A model generated the notes under the pieces. The model had not been told where the DNA came from. It was given only the letters and a program-made list of their open reading frames with translations, and did not search any database. A stretch of DNA of 64,000 nt from the NCBI RefSeq assembly GCF_030247195.1, contig NC_080672.1, positions 159,285,167-159,349,166 of the forward strand, read 5' to 3'. The position numbers and the translations under genes are program-made. The first letter of the stretch is position 1; each line of letters starts with the position of its first letter. Shown here piece after piece: positions 25,195-35,924 of this stretch. The stretch is from Topomyia yanbarensis. Taxonomy: Eukaryota > Arthropoda > Insecta > Diptera > Culicidae.

Positions 25195-25490
25195 TTGAAA
25201 AATTATTTCGTAAACTCAACGTAGGGTTTAGGTATGTATACATAGAATTTGCATGCAAAGTTTGAAATAAATCGGTGAAGTAGTTTTCGAATGGCAGTCA
25301 CGGACTTCAGATAAGTGGTTTTGAGACGTTCTACAACAAGCTTTGTCACCGAGTCGCTTGTTGATATTTTTGCTTAGAAAAATTACAAGTATTCAAATGA
25401 TATAATGTACAAAAGTTTTGGGTAATTCGCTTCACACAAATTAAAAAAATCGCGATAGCAGTGTTTTTTACGCTGAAATAATTACCCCCT
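25195..25490 (-). mobile_element. Element E, copy 1 (one end missing)
   Basis: This shares with 58,203-58,530 the segments CTCAACGTAGGG, GACGTTCTACAA and GTCACCGAGTCG. Its right end (about 25,390-25,490, finishing in CCCCC) is the reverse complement of the left end of the 58.2-kb copy, which begins in GGGG. The family therefore has long terminal inverted repeats of about 100 bases with C/G-run termini. No transposase frame is present. Confidence 0.6.
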
Positions 25491-25684
25491 TCCAACCAAC
25501 AAAACATACGACAGCAGCGTTCATACTCGTCTTGATGTAAGTTTATGTTGGTAGACTTTAAGGTTTTAACCGACCAAAAACTTTTCAAATAACCACTTTT
25601 TAGTACATATTATTATCGTCCTTTCCTATGATCAACTAGGTGCATTAAAGATAAGCTTGAGGTATTCAATATTTTTATTGTTTT

Positions 25685-26640
25685 TTGCCTTTCTAATGAA
25701 GAAAGGATATGCAATCACTCTGACAACTGACTTTAACCGAGGCCCGGAGGGCCGAGTCTCATATACCATTCGACTCAGTTCGTCGAAATTGACAAATGTC
25801 TGTATGTGTGTGTATGTGTGTATGTGTTTGTGTATGTGTTTTCAAAACTCACTCACTTTTCTCAGAGATGGCTGAACCAAATTGCTCAAACTTGATTTCA
25901 AATGAAAGGTATAACGCTCCCATAAGCTGCTTTTGATTTTTTTGATCGGACTTCCGGTTCCGGAGTTATGGGTTGAAGAGTGTGGTTACCCAGCAAATTT
26001 CCACATAAAATAGTAACGCCATGATGTCCAAATGGCGTAATACATATTAAAAAGGATGCAACATAACTCGGATTTGCGGGACTAGGTCACTAATAATCTT
26101 TCTAAGCAGCTTTGACCACATTGGCCACCTATGACGGTTCTTGATACCCCAGGGTACTTTCCAAGTTCATAAGTTAATTTCACACTCTTTCCTCGGGGAA
26201 TTTTTGACCGATTTTTATAAACTTAGTTTCAAATGAAAGATCCAATACTCCTATGAACTGCAATTGAATTTCTTTCATATCTGACATTTGGTTCCGGAGA
26301 TACAGGTTGGTTATTACGGCCACATAAGAATTTTCCATTTAAACCGGTGCAATCGTAATACTACAAAGGTTAAAAATCCATTTCTAATTGCAAGTCTAGA
26401 TCACATCATTTTTATTTTCAATTCTATATCACTGATGGCCAATCAATGATTCTTTGACTATAATGTCCACTATCGACAGTTCTGGAATTTTCGAGTTCTG
26501 GACGTATTCCAGAATTAGTCACAATGAATACTCGGTGATGACGCTGAGATCAAATTTGATATCGAAAAGATCGGATCAATTCATCTTATAGTGATAAATT
26601 GATGTGACAAAATCAATTTATAAGTTTTGCCAATAGTTGG
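25685..26640 (+). mobile_element. Element M1, copy a, 3' end missing
   Basis: It begins with TTGCCTTTCTAATGAAGAAA, then the conserved GGCCCGGAGGGCC palindrome, ATATACCATTCGA, a GT-rich microsatellite (about 25,795-25,845), and the GAGATGGCTGAACC and TTCCGGTTCCGGAGTTA blocks. These occur in the same order as in the copies at 28.7 and 58.9 kb. The 3' signature (GCTAGGTGGATT) is absent, so the copy is truncated. The frame at 25,657-25,875 runs through the repeat and is not a gene. Confidence 0.75.
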
Positions 26641-27473
26641 TGATGAATACGAATGAGAACATAAATAAACTATCCGATTTCATTATCGTCAATTTGGTTC
26701 TTGCGGATTGGAATTCAGTGCCCGCATAATTGCGTACCATATGCCAACCATTTTATCAAACGTTTATAAACCATTTCCAATACGGTTCGTTCAACAGTAG
26801 AATATCCATTGCCTGATATAATATCGAACATAATCGTTTTTCCATACTCGACAATACAAACTACGGGTTGTTAAGAACAGTCACCATACCAAAATATGTT
26901 CTTTTCCATATACATTTTGACAACATACCATTCCAGAACCATACATATTATGGTGACATGTATATTTTAGAGTTAGCGATGCATAAAATATTAAGTGGAG
27001 AAAAAATATCTCCTCCTTTTCACATATCAATTCTATCGAATGATAAAGTTTTATTTTGTTACACCCCATCATCCTTCTGAAGAAAGCATCGTTGACACTC
27101 AGTGGACTGATGCTTTATTCAATTGAGCTATCGCAGTAATATTAAGAGATGAGGTTTTTTGGCCAAGTTAATCTACAGGTTTTTGGAACGTGGTAAATGG
27201 ATATGCGGATGATAGAGACTATCAGAGCAATATTAACCTCTCGCACAAAAGTAAAATGTAGTATACAAATCTTCAATATAGGATACACGGAAGGTATTGG
27301 AAATAGTAACTAAAATGAGTATGGCAGTATAACAGTTGAATTATAATGATGGAATATATCAGTAGTAGTCCCAATATGGTAAGTATTATATGAATAGTTT
27401 AGAAATGGTTCCAATGATTTCTGGAATGGTATTTATTTATACGGGTGTACTTTAGTGAACTGTAACTTTTTCT
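26641..27473. other. Intergenic, possibly a diverged palindromic repeat
   Basis: Weakly complementary blocks around ACCATTTCCAATAC (26,770s) and GGAAATAG / GAAATGGTTCC (27,300-27,410) hint at an old inverted repeat, but the matches are too broken to define arms. The overlapping plus and minus frames at 26,868-27,080 are chance readings of this sequence. Confidence 0.3.
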
Positions 27474-28110
27474 TACTCAGTTGCGTTTCGGCTTCGCCTC
27501 ATCAGAATCCGACACTTACTTATTGTCGGAATAGATTAGCGCTGGCTTGACGCAAATCCCTTAAAACTTAAACACACTTTGTGTTTCAATCGAACGACTG
27601 ATCAAACGTGATGTCCCGTTCGAGCAGAAGTTCTGTTTATGCCGATGAGACACAGTGAAGCCGAAACTTGTTTTGGCTTAGCAGGTCTATGCGAAAGCAC
27701 TATGCTATATTTCACCCTAAGAAGGAAAATTTGGTAAAAACCAAAATTTCTCACTAGGGTGAAAATTTGTTGGTAAAACCAGTCTAAGCCAAGACAAGTT
27801 TCGGCTTCACTGTGTCTCATCGGCATAAACAGAACTTCTGCTCGAACGGGACATCACGTTTGATCAGTCGTTCGATTGAAACACAAAGTGTGTTTTAGTT
27901 TTAAAGGATTTGCGTCAAGCCGGCGCTAATCTATTCCGACAATAAGTTAGTGTCGGATTCTGATGAGGCGAAGCCGAAACGCAACTGAGTATGAAATAAG
28001 GATTTGTGCCCTCAAGTACAAAGACTGGTTTTACCAAAAAAAATTTCACCCTGGTGAGAAATTGTGGTTTTTACCAAATTATCCTTCTTAGGGTGAAATA
28101 TAGCATAGAA
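27474..28110. repeat. Nested palindrome with A-B-A'-B' organisation
   Basis: Arm A (27,474-27,680) pairs with A' (27,785-27,991) as a roughly 207-bp inverted repeat with only scattered mismatches. The 104-bp loop B (27,681-27,784) is itself repeated in reverse complement as B' at about 28,023-28,109 (ACTGGTTTTACC to GAAATATAGCATAG). Shared landmarks are GCCGAAAC, GACACAGTGAAGCCGAAAC and GAACGGGACATCACGTTTGA. This looks like a foldback or miniature element family in which a copy inserted into, or recombined with, another. Frames at 27,602-27,826 and 28,006-28,206 are readings of these arms. Confidence 0.85.
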
Positions 28111-28686
28111 CTTTTTCTTACTACAAATTTTATATTAGATGATAGAATCTATCGAAATTTTTACTATGACTTTCAGCTATCAATTCGGTATCGTTTGTTG
28201 TTTTAATCGACGATTTTATTAATTGTGTGTTTGGGCTGGCCTCAATTCGGTTGATTTCTTAGATGTGTGTTCGATTTAGGTATAACACTTATCTTTAGAA
28301 AAAAGCGCTTCTTTTATAATCTAGGCAAGTATTAAAAGACGCCTTTCTACTACTTATTCGCAAATTAATAAATATTGATGCCTTGTTAGCTTAGTGTGGA
28401 CTATCAGAGATAGCACTTCATCAGCATTTAACTTCGCAAATTCTGTAGCATAAGCACTCAAGTTAACTAACAGAATTTTCATAATTGCTTGCATCAACTT
28501 CAGACAACGGGGATATTGACATAGTCGGGGCATATATTTTTCTTTCTTTTTAATAAACCGAAGCTCTTAAAATATTCTTCTTTAGTCGCTAGATATAGCT
28601 TCATAACCCTTTCTGATTATTTAGTTTCAATTCGGCTCAATAGGGTCAGACACCGCAAAAATAAAACAAAAATTAAAATTTGAATT
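28111..28686. other. Intergenic, no supported feature
   Basis: AT-rich sequence with no recognisable frame, inverted repeat or promoter arrangement between the palindrome and the next M1 copy. Confidence 0.4.
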
Positions 28687-30086
28687 TTTGTCTTTCTCAT
28701 ATAAAGAAAGGCTATGCAACCACTCCAAAAATCGATTTTCCAACCGTTCCCCGGAGGGCCGTGTGTCATATCCTATTCGATTCAGTTCGTCGAGATTCGT
28801 CTGTGTGTATGTATGTATGTATGTATGTATGTATGTATGTATGTATGTATGTATGTATGTATGTATGTATGTATGTATGTATGTATGTATGTATGTATGT
28901 ATGTATGTATGTATGTATGTATGTATGTGTGTGTCATATAATGTCACTCAATTTTCTCAGAGATGGCTGAACCGATTTGCACAAACTCAGTTTCAAATGA
29001 ACGGTATAAGACGCTATTGAATTTTTAGTTGAAAGTTTTCTGGTCCCGGAGTTACGGGTTAAAGAGTGTGGTCACACAACAAATTCCCATATAAACTGGT
29101 AACCCTATGATATCTGAATGGTGTAATACATAATACGTTCAAAATTACTTGGATTTGCGGGTCTAGATCACAAATGACCAAATTAAGTAGTTTTGACCAC
29201 ATTGGATCTTGATGCCCTATGGGAACTCGCCAACTTCCCTAGCTGATGTCACACCTATTTTCCAGCAAACTCTTAACCGATGTTTACAAACTTGATTTCA
29301 AATGAAAGATATAATACCTCCAGTAACTGCTATTGAATTTCATTCAGTTCTGACTTTTGGTTCCGGAGTTACAGGTTGGTTATGGCGGTCACATAGGAAT
29401 TTCTCATATAAACCGGTACAATCGTAATACCTCATAGGTTTAAAATCTATTGAAATAAACATCAAATTACTTCAATTCGCAGGCCTAGAATCAAAAATTA
29501 TTGGAATGTATTGTCCACTATCGATAATTTCGAAAGTCCCGGGGTTCCGGGCAAATTCCAGATCTAAAGCCATTTTGGTGATGACTGAACCAAATTTCAG
29601 TAACCTAGTCTCAAATGGAAGATACAATATGAAATTCGGTGTTGAACCCTCCATCTACCCCTCCATATTCTACCTCTCAATCCCCCTCCCATCTCTCACC
29701 CCCCACCCTCTCAGACCAACCTCCTACATGCATTCCCTTCATCCACCCCGTAAATTAAAATCAGTTCGATGATTCCCGACGCATCCTCCCTCTCCCACTA
29801 ATTATATCTAATAAAATTAAATATTATTCTATACCATGAAGACAACATTGAACTCACGCTGATTAAGCTATTTAAATATTATATTTTTGTTTGTTTCAAG
29901 TGTGTCAGTGTCGACATGTTGCTTATCAGGTTCGTGACAGTCTTGTACTTATACATATATGCTCAATGCGCATCAAGTGTAATAAGAATGTAATAGACAT
30001 TTCCACAATGTTCGATTGAACATAACCAGCCATTAAATCATAGTTTGGATAAATGAGAAAGGCACAATTGCACGGCTAGGTGGATT
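28687..30086 (+). mobile_element. Element M1, copy b, full length, with expanded microsatellite
   Basis: The left end TGTCTTTCTCAT and the right end ATGAGAAAGGCA are inverted, and the right end is followed by the family signature CACAATTGCACGGCTAGGTGG. The length of about 1,400 bp agrees with the copy at 58.9 kb (about 1,391 bp), and the internal blocks are colinear. The interior has no transposase or reverse transcriptase frame, so the element is non-autonomous. Copy b differs most obviously in the GT-rich tract, which has grown into a long (GTAT) array. Class is unproven: it could be a miniature DNA transposon or another non-autonomous type. Confidence 0.75.
28801..28933. repeat. (GTAT)n microsatellite inside element M1
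   Basis: About 30 uninterrupted copies of a GTAT tetranucleotide follow TCGTCTGTGTGT. All six overlapping open frames reported here (poly Cys-Met-Tyr-Val or His-Thr-Tyr-Ile) are translations of this repeat. Confidence 0.97.
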
Positions 30087-30099
30087 GAAAAAGGTAAGT

Positions 30100-30423
30100 A
30101 CACTATTGGGGTAAAACCGACAACCTTTGGTTAGAGTAAACACCGATACGCTGTTAAGATGGTTGTATTTATTTGCGATTCATTACAAAAGGCTGGGGAT
30201 CTTTATGACACTTCACTTACACTATTAGCACACTATATTAATGGCAAAAATACACAGAAATACTTTTATTGTAGGACTATTATTTGAAGCGCTGACAAAA
30301 TTAAGCCTCGTTAAGAATTTTCTGAAGAAGAATTATCCGTAGAAATTATAATTTTATTGGTTTTGTGGTATCCCAGAAAAAGTGTTAAGCTTAAGGTGTC
30401 GGTTTTAACCATAATTCCCCTAT
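30100..30423. mobile_element. Possible miniature element with GGGGTAAAACCGACA-type ends
   Basis: GGGGTAAAACCGACAACCTT at about 30,109 is answered near 30,395-30,423 by AAGGTGTCGGTTTTAACC followed by CCCC, an imperfect inverted repeat of about 25 bases enclosing a non-coding interior. The ends resemble the GGGGTAAGTT-type sequences at 54.8 and 55.1 kb, so they may be one broad family. Confidence 0.45.
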
Positions 30424-31051
30424 CATTATTTCAATAAATTGCATTCTTTCACCTAAACAGCCATTTTTGCAACGAACAAACGAAGAAAATGATATACACT
30501 TCTTTTGTTTGCATTTTACCTGCGAAAATTGCGATCAAACTCGTGGGGTATATTTGTACCCCAGTAAGTGTAACGTTCTAGGGTTAAGATAGTCTATATA
30601 TTTCTTTAACTTTAAGGTATTCTAAAAATTGCAACTTGAATATAATTTTTAAAAGATGTTATTATACTCATCTAGTATAACTAATTTAAAATGTTGAATT
30701 CAAAAATCGGCACCTTTAAGCTGTAATGGTACCGTGCCTTATCAAATGAATACAAATGACTGAATACAAAATAATGCTATAATGCACTTTCTTCATGAAG
30801 TACGCCATCTGCGACATTTCATATTTAAAATTTAAAATGTTGTTATTTCAAAACAACATTTTAAATATATTTCAATGAATTTGCCATTTTATTCCATTTG
30901 CAAACAAGCATATTAGTGAATATCATGACTTATCGAAATTGATCGTATTGCTATTGGAACATCTTTTCTCCACCATAAACCTTGCTTCTTCCAATCATGC
31001 GCTTTGCTTTGTATTTCACAGCTCTATTCATGATAAACTATAGCTCAGAAA

Positions 31052-31566
31052 TCATGCAGCCTGCCTCGTGCCCCACTTGGCGTAAGCGTTCTCGTAAATG
31101 CACTGGTAAACGTCGAATGCCATAGTACACAAAACTGGTTCCACGTCTGTCGTACATTTTTTGTAAACTTCTTCAGAATCCTGCGGCTTGATGAAACGGG
31201 TCATAAAACTGATGATCGTGTTTTGATTGAAACTTAGGTCATCGTTCATGAAGCCAGCTTTCTTAACAAGACATTCGCCGAAACACTGCAAAATTAATTA
31301 TTAATATCCAAAAACTCGCCAGTAACGTCAATAGCGAACCTCAATTAAGGGAGATCTAATCGAAAAATCTCCATTTTTAATTGCATTGAACGTATCCATG
31401 TCCACATTAAAATCGGACCGACAAGCATTGTATGCATTGAATAGGTTTTGTCCGAACTAAAACGTACAAAAAATCAATGAAACACTTCAAATATATTATG
31501 TTTAAAACTCACGCATATTGTCAACAGAGCAGCTAGCACAAGAGTCAAAATCGTCGTTTTCGACAT
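31052..31566 (-). CDS. Odorant-binding protein, classic six-cysteine, three exons (Obp56-like)
   Basis: The spliced product is 134 residues. Exon 1 (31566-31513) is an 18-residue signal-peptide exon starting MSKTTIL and ending at GTGAGT. Exon 2 (31456-31340) is 39 codons after a TTTTAG acceptor. Exon 3 (31285-31052) begins exactly at the second cysteine after TTTTGCAG and ends in TGA. Mature cysteines follow C-x27-C-x3-C-x38-C-x8-C-x8-C, the PBP/GOBP signature whose three disulfides hold a helical ligand pocket. The protein should be secreted into sensillum lymph or another fluid to carry small hydrophobic ligands. The ligand is unknown. The start is the only ATG giving a signal peptide, and the donor after exon 2 (GTTCGC) is weak but in phase. 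AATAAA lies about 160 bases past the stop. Exon 2 matches that of the decayed copy at 1.8 kb in length. Confidence 0.92.
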
Positions 31567-31597
31567 CCCCACAAGTCACAATGATTGTTGTCAACCG

Positions 31598-31634
31598 ACT
31601 GAATCTATAGTTTTAGTAAGGCCTTAGTTTTATG
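31598..31634 (-). promoter_or_regulatory. Core promoter of the 31-kb OBP gene
   Basis: On the minus strand a TATA-like CATAAAA (31634-31628) is followed about 32 bases later by the arthropod initiator TCAGT (31602-31598). The ATG at 31566 follows after a leader of about 34 bases. Spacing and order are those of insect TATA/Inr promoters. Confidence 0.55.
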
Positions 31635-31639
31635 CTACT

Positions 31640-33539
31640 TCCAAGAACGCCTTCACAATCAAGTATTACAAACATTTAGGTTTTGATTTGGTTTCCCTTT
31701 CTCGATGGTGCTGCATACGCGACTAAATAACGGAACTGTAACCCACATTTCTTCCACACGTTTTTGGGCGATCGGCTGTAAAACGACAGTCGATCATGAT
31801 GGTGTAGCCAGTAGCGTGTGTTGGAATCAGAGACCATTCGTAAATTACTGAAAAATTGATAACTGTTATGGTAAGATGGACCAAGACTGTTATATATCAA
31901 TATATCATTCGGGAATAAAATAGATATTAAAAAATTTCCTAGTGTTCCAAAGCAAGGAGGAAAAGCACGGATTATCGGTGTTGTTGTCTTTCTTATAGAA
32001 AGAAAGGCCATAAAAACAATCTAAAATTCGACCATCAAATCAATTTTGTTTATTTTAGGACCAGGGAAAAGCCTCCCTGCACTGAAATTCTTTCAACTCT
32101 CCTCTTCAGAGAGTTAAAAACCTATGCATCTTTTGTACCAACAGATGACATATCGTCGCTGTTGTTCTATTTTATGACAACCTCCATTTAGCACATTTCG
32201 AGAAAAACGATTTTTAAAGTTTGAGATGGAATATCTCGAAAATTATAAATGGTAATGACAATTGATGCTTCTATCTATTCTGTATTAATCTCTCAAATAT
32301 TACGATGATCAGTTGACTAAGTTGCGAGTTTTTACTATAAATGTAAGCAAAAGTCGCACTCACACGTGTCATAGGTGTGTATTGATGACAAAATTTGTAT
32401 GGCGTGTCATAATCGTGCATCGTCGTCGCCGATCTAAGGACCAAATGTCATCAATAGTCCTAGACTCGCGCGGGGCATGAGATAGAATTGAAAGCTAACC
32501 AATGAATACGACAGCAAAACACTTATTCTTCGTGCTGACATAACTGAAGGTAATTGCCAACCGGTCCCCGATCCCTCTCGCGAATTGTCAATCCTCAAAC
32601 CTTATACATAATTGAAGTCATCATTCCACTCAAATAAGACCACGTGTTCCCTAAGCACATTGAATGCTCTTTGGATCAGATCCCCCGTTAGTAAAACAAA
32701 CCCTAAACAAACATGGAAATTAGTTTGCTCAGTCCAAAGAAAAGTTGGCCGACCGGCGGATACGTGTTTCCTTACAGTGCAATCACATCAACGAACATCC
32801 AAAATTTACATGCGACAAAATATCTGCAATCCCGAAAATAAAAGAATCGAAACCTCTACTTATTTGCAATAAAATAAGCAAAAAAACAGTTGAATACCCA
32901 AGGCGGCTCATTTTCAAAGATAGCACCACTGACCAAACACCCAATAAAAAAATAGATGACAAGGGACGCGGACGAAATGAGCTGAGCACCGACCGGCTGG
33001 TTTGCCACCTATTTTTCGGGCGAAGAGTTTTGGGGCGACATCCAGTAGTCGCTAGTCGCTGGTGAAACGCCAATTATTTGAATATGCCAATTTTGATTAT
33101 TGCAGTATTTTTTCACTTTTTGAATCGAATTTTTTTCTCTGAAAAACCATTTTTCACTATTTTTATAATGTACGCTGTGTTTCTAGGTGTTTTCTGTGCA
33201 CTTTTATTGTCCTTGCATCGAGAATCGACGGCCCGTAATGCGAGGAACAGAATTTTTTCATTTGCAGGAATTCGATTTTCACAAACTGTCACCACTCGCG
33301 TTAGTCGAAAATATGCCGAAAAATGCTTTTATAAGCCACTTCACTTTGTATAATCGTTAAATTGCACCGTTCTTCACACTTTCGATAACCGGGAGACAGT
33401 AAACTGTGCCGAAAATGATGAAAATTAACCGACTCGAAGGGAGCTCTACGAGAGTCAACCGCTCGCGACGAAGATACTCGCTCTCTTCCTCATTAGAATG
33501 GGACTCGGTTATATGAAAAAAATTAAATTTTGCTCCGAG
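31640..33539. other. Intergenic, mixed old repeats, no supported gene
   Basis: At about 31,985-32,010 the sequence TTGTCTTTCTTATAGAAAGA is a solo fragment of the M1 5' end. The remaining short frames (for example 32,612-33,353 on plus) overlap antisense frames and have no domain I recognise. The part near 32,100-32,470 has the look of an old dispersed repeat but has no second copy in this window. Confidence 0.4.
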
Positions 33540-33931
33540 CAACTTTTCGGGTGCCATTCTAGTCCTAGAGCAACTGTGCAAATTATTACCTCGATCGGTG
33601 AAACTATATTTTTGCGCCCATAGTTTAAAGTTTACATGGCATTTCGTATGGTGAAATCGACTTTTACCAATTAATTCCTCCTGGAGCCGCGCATTGCATC
33701 CTAAAAATAAATCAATATTTGGTTTTCATAGAAAATTTAACAAAGAATCAAAGTCTTGATTAATTTTTAGGGGGGAATGCACGACTCCTGGTGGAATTAT
33801 TTTGTAGAAGTCGATTTCGCCATACGAAATTCCATGTAAACTTTAAATTGTGGGCGCAAAAACATAGTTTCACCGATCGAGCTAAGAATTTTCAGAGTTG
33901 TTTTAGTACCAAAATGGAACCTAAAAAGTTA
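33540..33931. repeat. Inverted-repeat element with arms of about 165 bp
   Basis: The left arm (about 33,540-33,708) and right arm (about 33,763-33,931) are reverse complements with moderate divergence. Landmarks are CTCGATCGGTGAAACTAT, TTTGCGCCCA, AAAGTTTACATGG, ATTTCGTATGG and CCTAAAAAT, and the spacer is about 54 bp. This is the structure of a foldback or miniature transposon, with no coding capacity. The two arms differ at many points, so it is old. Confidence 0.75.
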
Positions 33932-35009
33932 CTCAGAGTTGTTTTAAATAACAGTTGCAACAAATTTGCTAGACACAAAGCCTGTTGGTATTTTTTGAAT
34001 AATTAATTCTGTATAATTACTACTAGGAGAAATAATTACTCGAATTACAATATCAGAAAATGCGCTGTACAATCTGCATCATTAGCTTTGCAAAAAGAAA
34101 TATATACAAGAAGTCGTCATTTGAGAACTCGTAAATTTTTTTAGAAACATCTTATAAAACAAATTATGCCAAAATCGGCGATGAATAAATTCAATATTAA
34201 TTCTTCAAAAGGGCTAATAAGATTTGTGTAAACAAACCTATTTCGCTCATTATTCCGCTGCCGAGTTGAATTACAAATCTTACTAGCTCTATTCAAAAGT
34301 TGATATGGAATTGACCTTTATATTTCGAAGAATAATTTAAAATTTTCTTTAAAGCGTAGAAATAATGAATAGCATATAAGTAAACCAGAAGCGAGTTCAG
34401 AAAAAAATTTCGGGAGGGGTCTGAAATTTCGGTTTTAAAATGAACATTGTACAATTCGTAATACGTAATAACCTTATTTAATGAATAAAAGTTTTGTTAG
34501 TCAAATTCGGCTTGGGATTATTTTGAGTTTGAAACTAATATTAACTTGAAACTAATTTGAAAATTCTCAACAAGTAAAAAAAATCGGAAGAGGTCCGGAC
34601 CCCCAGAACCCTCCCCCTGGATTGGCCACTGAAGTAAACATTGAAAAATCATTTGTAGTAGTCTACATCTGTATGACGAAATAAATAAATTAACTTGTCT
34701 GTTGCTATGGTAAATAGTCGCACTGGATTTAAAAGAAGCCGTGAAGAAAAAAATTGACGGAAAACTTTAGTTTATATTAACCAACCATAAGCTGGAAATA
34801 GTTAAAGTGACATGTTACTTCAGAATAAATTATGTTTTCAACTATCATTTAGTTTATTTTACTTCCGAAATTTATCTTCGAAAATAAGTCACGTGAATGG
34901 AAGTAAAAGTATTTTTTTTTATTTTGACGCTTAGGGCGTTTTTACTATATATTTACGTGCAGTGTAAAGACAGCATGAAATGAGTCTTGCGTCGTTTTTG
35001 CAAGACGCA
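33932..35009. other. Intergenic, no supported gene
   Basis: AT-rich. The stretch at about 34,395-34,632 (TTTCGGGAGGGGTCTGAAAT to CCCTCCCCCTGGATTGGCCA) is compositionally unlike its surroundings and is probably a repeat fragment, but no second copy exists in this window. Confidence 0.35.
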
Positions 35010-35165
35010 TATGAACAGTAGAGTGGAATAGAAAACGAGTGTTTTTGCAAAGTCCTATTGTCCGATTCGGTTCAAAGTTGGAGCAGAAACCCCTGGTGGG
35101 ACTATAGGAATCGACTCTGGGATGATCCGACGGGAGTCATTATTTTCTTGTCACTCTAGTGTTAA
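35010..35165 (-). repeat. R2 fragment (terminal part of one arm)
   Basis: TTGTCCGATTCGGTTCAAAGTTGGAGC, CCCTGGTGGGACTA, AATCGACTC and the terminal TCATTATTTTCTTGTCACTCTAGTG match, with divergence, the right ends of the copies at 44.5 and 45.7 kb. Only the terminal 150 or so bases remain. Confidence 0.6.
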
Positions 35166-35379
35166 GTCACGATAATATTTACATGACTTCCAGTACTAAA
35201 GGTGCTTCCATTTTGGCCCGAAGTGTTAATCCGGCATGGTTTAATGTGGAGCACTTATTTGAAGCTTCAACTTAATTTTATTAGGAACTGATTCTCTAAC
35301 ATTCAATAATGGAAGAGTGTCTCATGAATTTCACCGCTTAGCTACAATTGTCCGTTTCACTTTAGTCTGTTCATGTCGC

Positions 35380-35843
35380 TTACATCAAACTAGCTCTGTT
35401 GGCAACGTAACATTCGAAAAGGCTGAACGATCGCTCGCATGGATTGGCACCACTGTTGTTCTTACACTTTTGCACAATCTCTTCAGCCTTGGTTCGATCG
35501 TACTGGGAGGAAAGTTTTTCGACGACATGATCTTCGTCGACATTTCCATTCCCATCGACAAATCCGGCACCATGGAAGAAACACTGTAAAAAGCATTTGG
35601 AGTTGCTGTCAACATTTGAAGTATCTCCGTTACGCAGACGCTGAACCGAATCTTCAGAGGTACCAGTTTCTTGCATACATCTACCGGCTAGCTGACAAGC
35701 AGCTTCCTTTTCCTCCTCACTGATGCCCTACAAAGAATTGTTTCATCAAACTCCTTGTCTAACAGCATTTGTATGCGTCCTCAAAAACTCACCAGACAGC
35801 TGGCAATCAAAGTAAAGGATACAATAACAACAAGGGATTTCAT
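35380..35843 (-). CDS. Odorant-binding protein with an extra N-terminal cysteine, two exons
   Basis: Exon 1 (35843-35793) encodes a 17-residue signal peptide starting MKSLVV and ends at GTGAGT. Exon 2 (35727-35380) follows TTTGTAG, reads 115 codons and ends in TAA, giving 132 residues. The six canonical cysteines are spaced C-x27-C-x3-C-x38-C-x8-C-x8-C, as in the 31-kb gene. A seventh lies six residues before C1 (C-x5-C), with another at the end of the signal peptide. If cleavage is after the signal exon, the mature protein has an odd number of cysteines, which allows a free thiol or intermolecular disulfide. The GISEEEKEAA start of the mature chain and the GDTS segment are Obp56-like. There is no intron before C2, unlike the 31- and 62-kb genes. 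A poly(A) signal (AATAAA) lies about 100 bases past the stop. Confidence 0.93.
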
Positions 35844-35883
35844 TTTGGAAATGTTTCCAACTTCCACGCCCAAATGGTTTTCA

Positions 35884-35924
35884 ACTGACTGATGATAATT
35901 CGCGTCGAGGAATTCACTTTTATA
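35884..35924 (-). promoter_or_regulatory. Core promoter of the 35-kb OBP gene
   Basis: TATAAAA on the minus strand at 35924-35918 is followed by overlapping TCAGT initiators at 35892-35884. The start ATG is about 45 bases further on. This is the best TATA/Inr pair in the window. Confidence 0.65.

Noticed and set aside
28627..29020. Several overlapping 75-110 codon frames on both strands (poly Cys-Met-Tyr-Val and His-Thr-Tyr-Ile)
   Set aside because: They are direct translations of the GTAT microsatellite inside M1. A 4-bp repeat without stops is open in every frame.
30540..30600. Possible element ends GGGGTATATTTGTACCCC
   Set aside because: The palindrome is short and isolated, with no second end or repeat copy to define an element.
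32612..33353. Chain of plus-strand frames that might be a multi-exon gene
   Set aside because: Antisense frames of equal length overlap, there are no consistent donor-acceptor pairs in phase, and no domain is recognisable.
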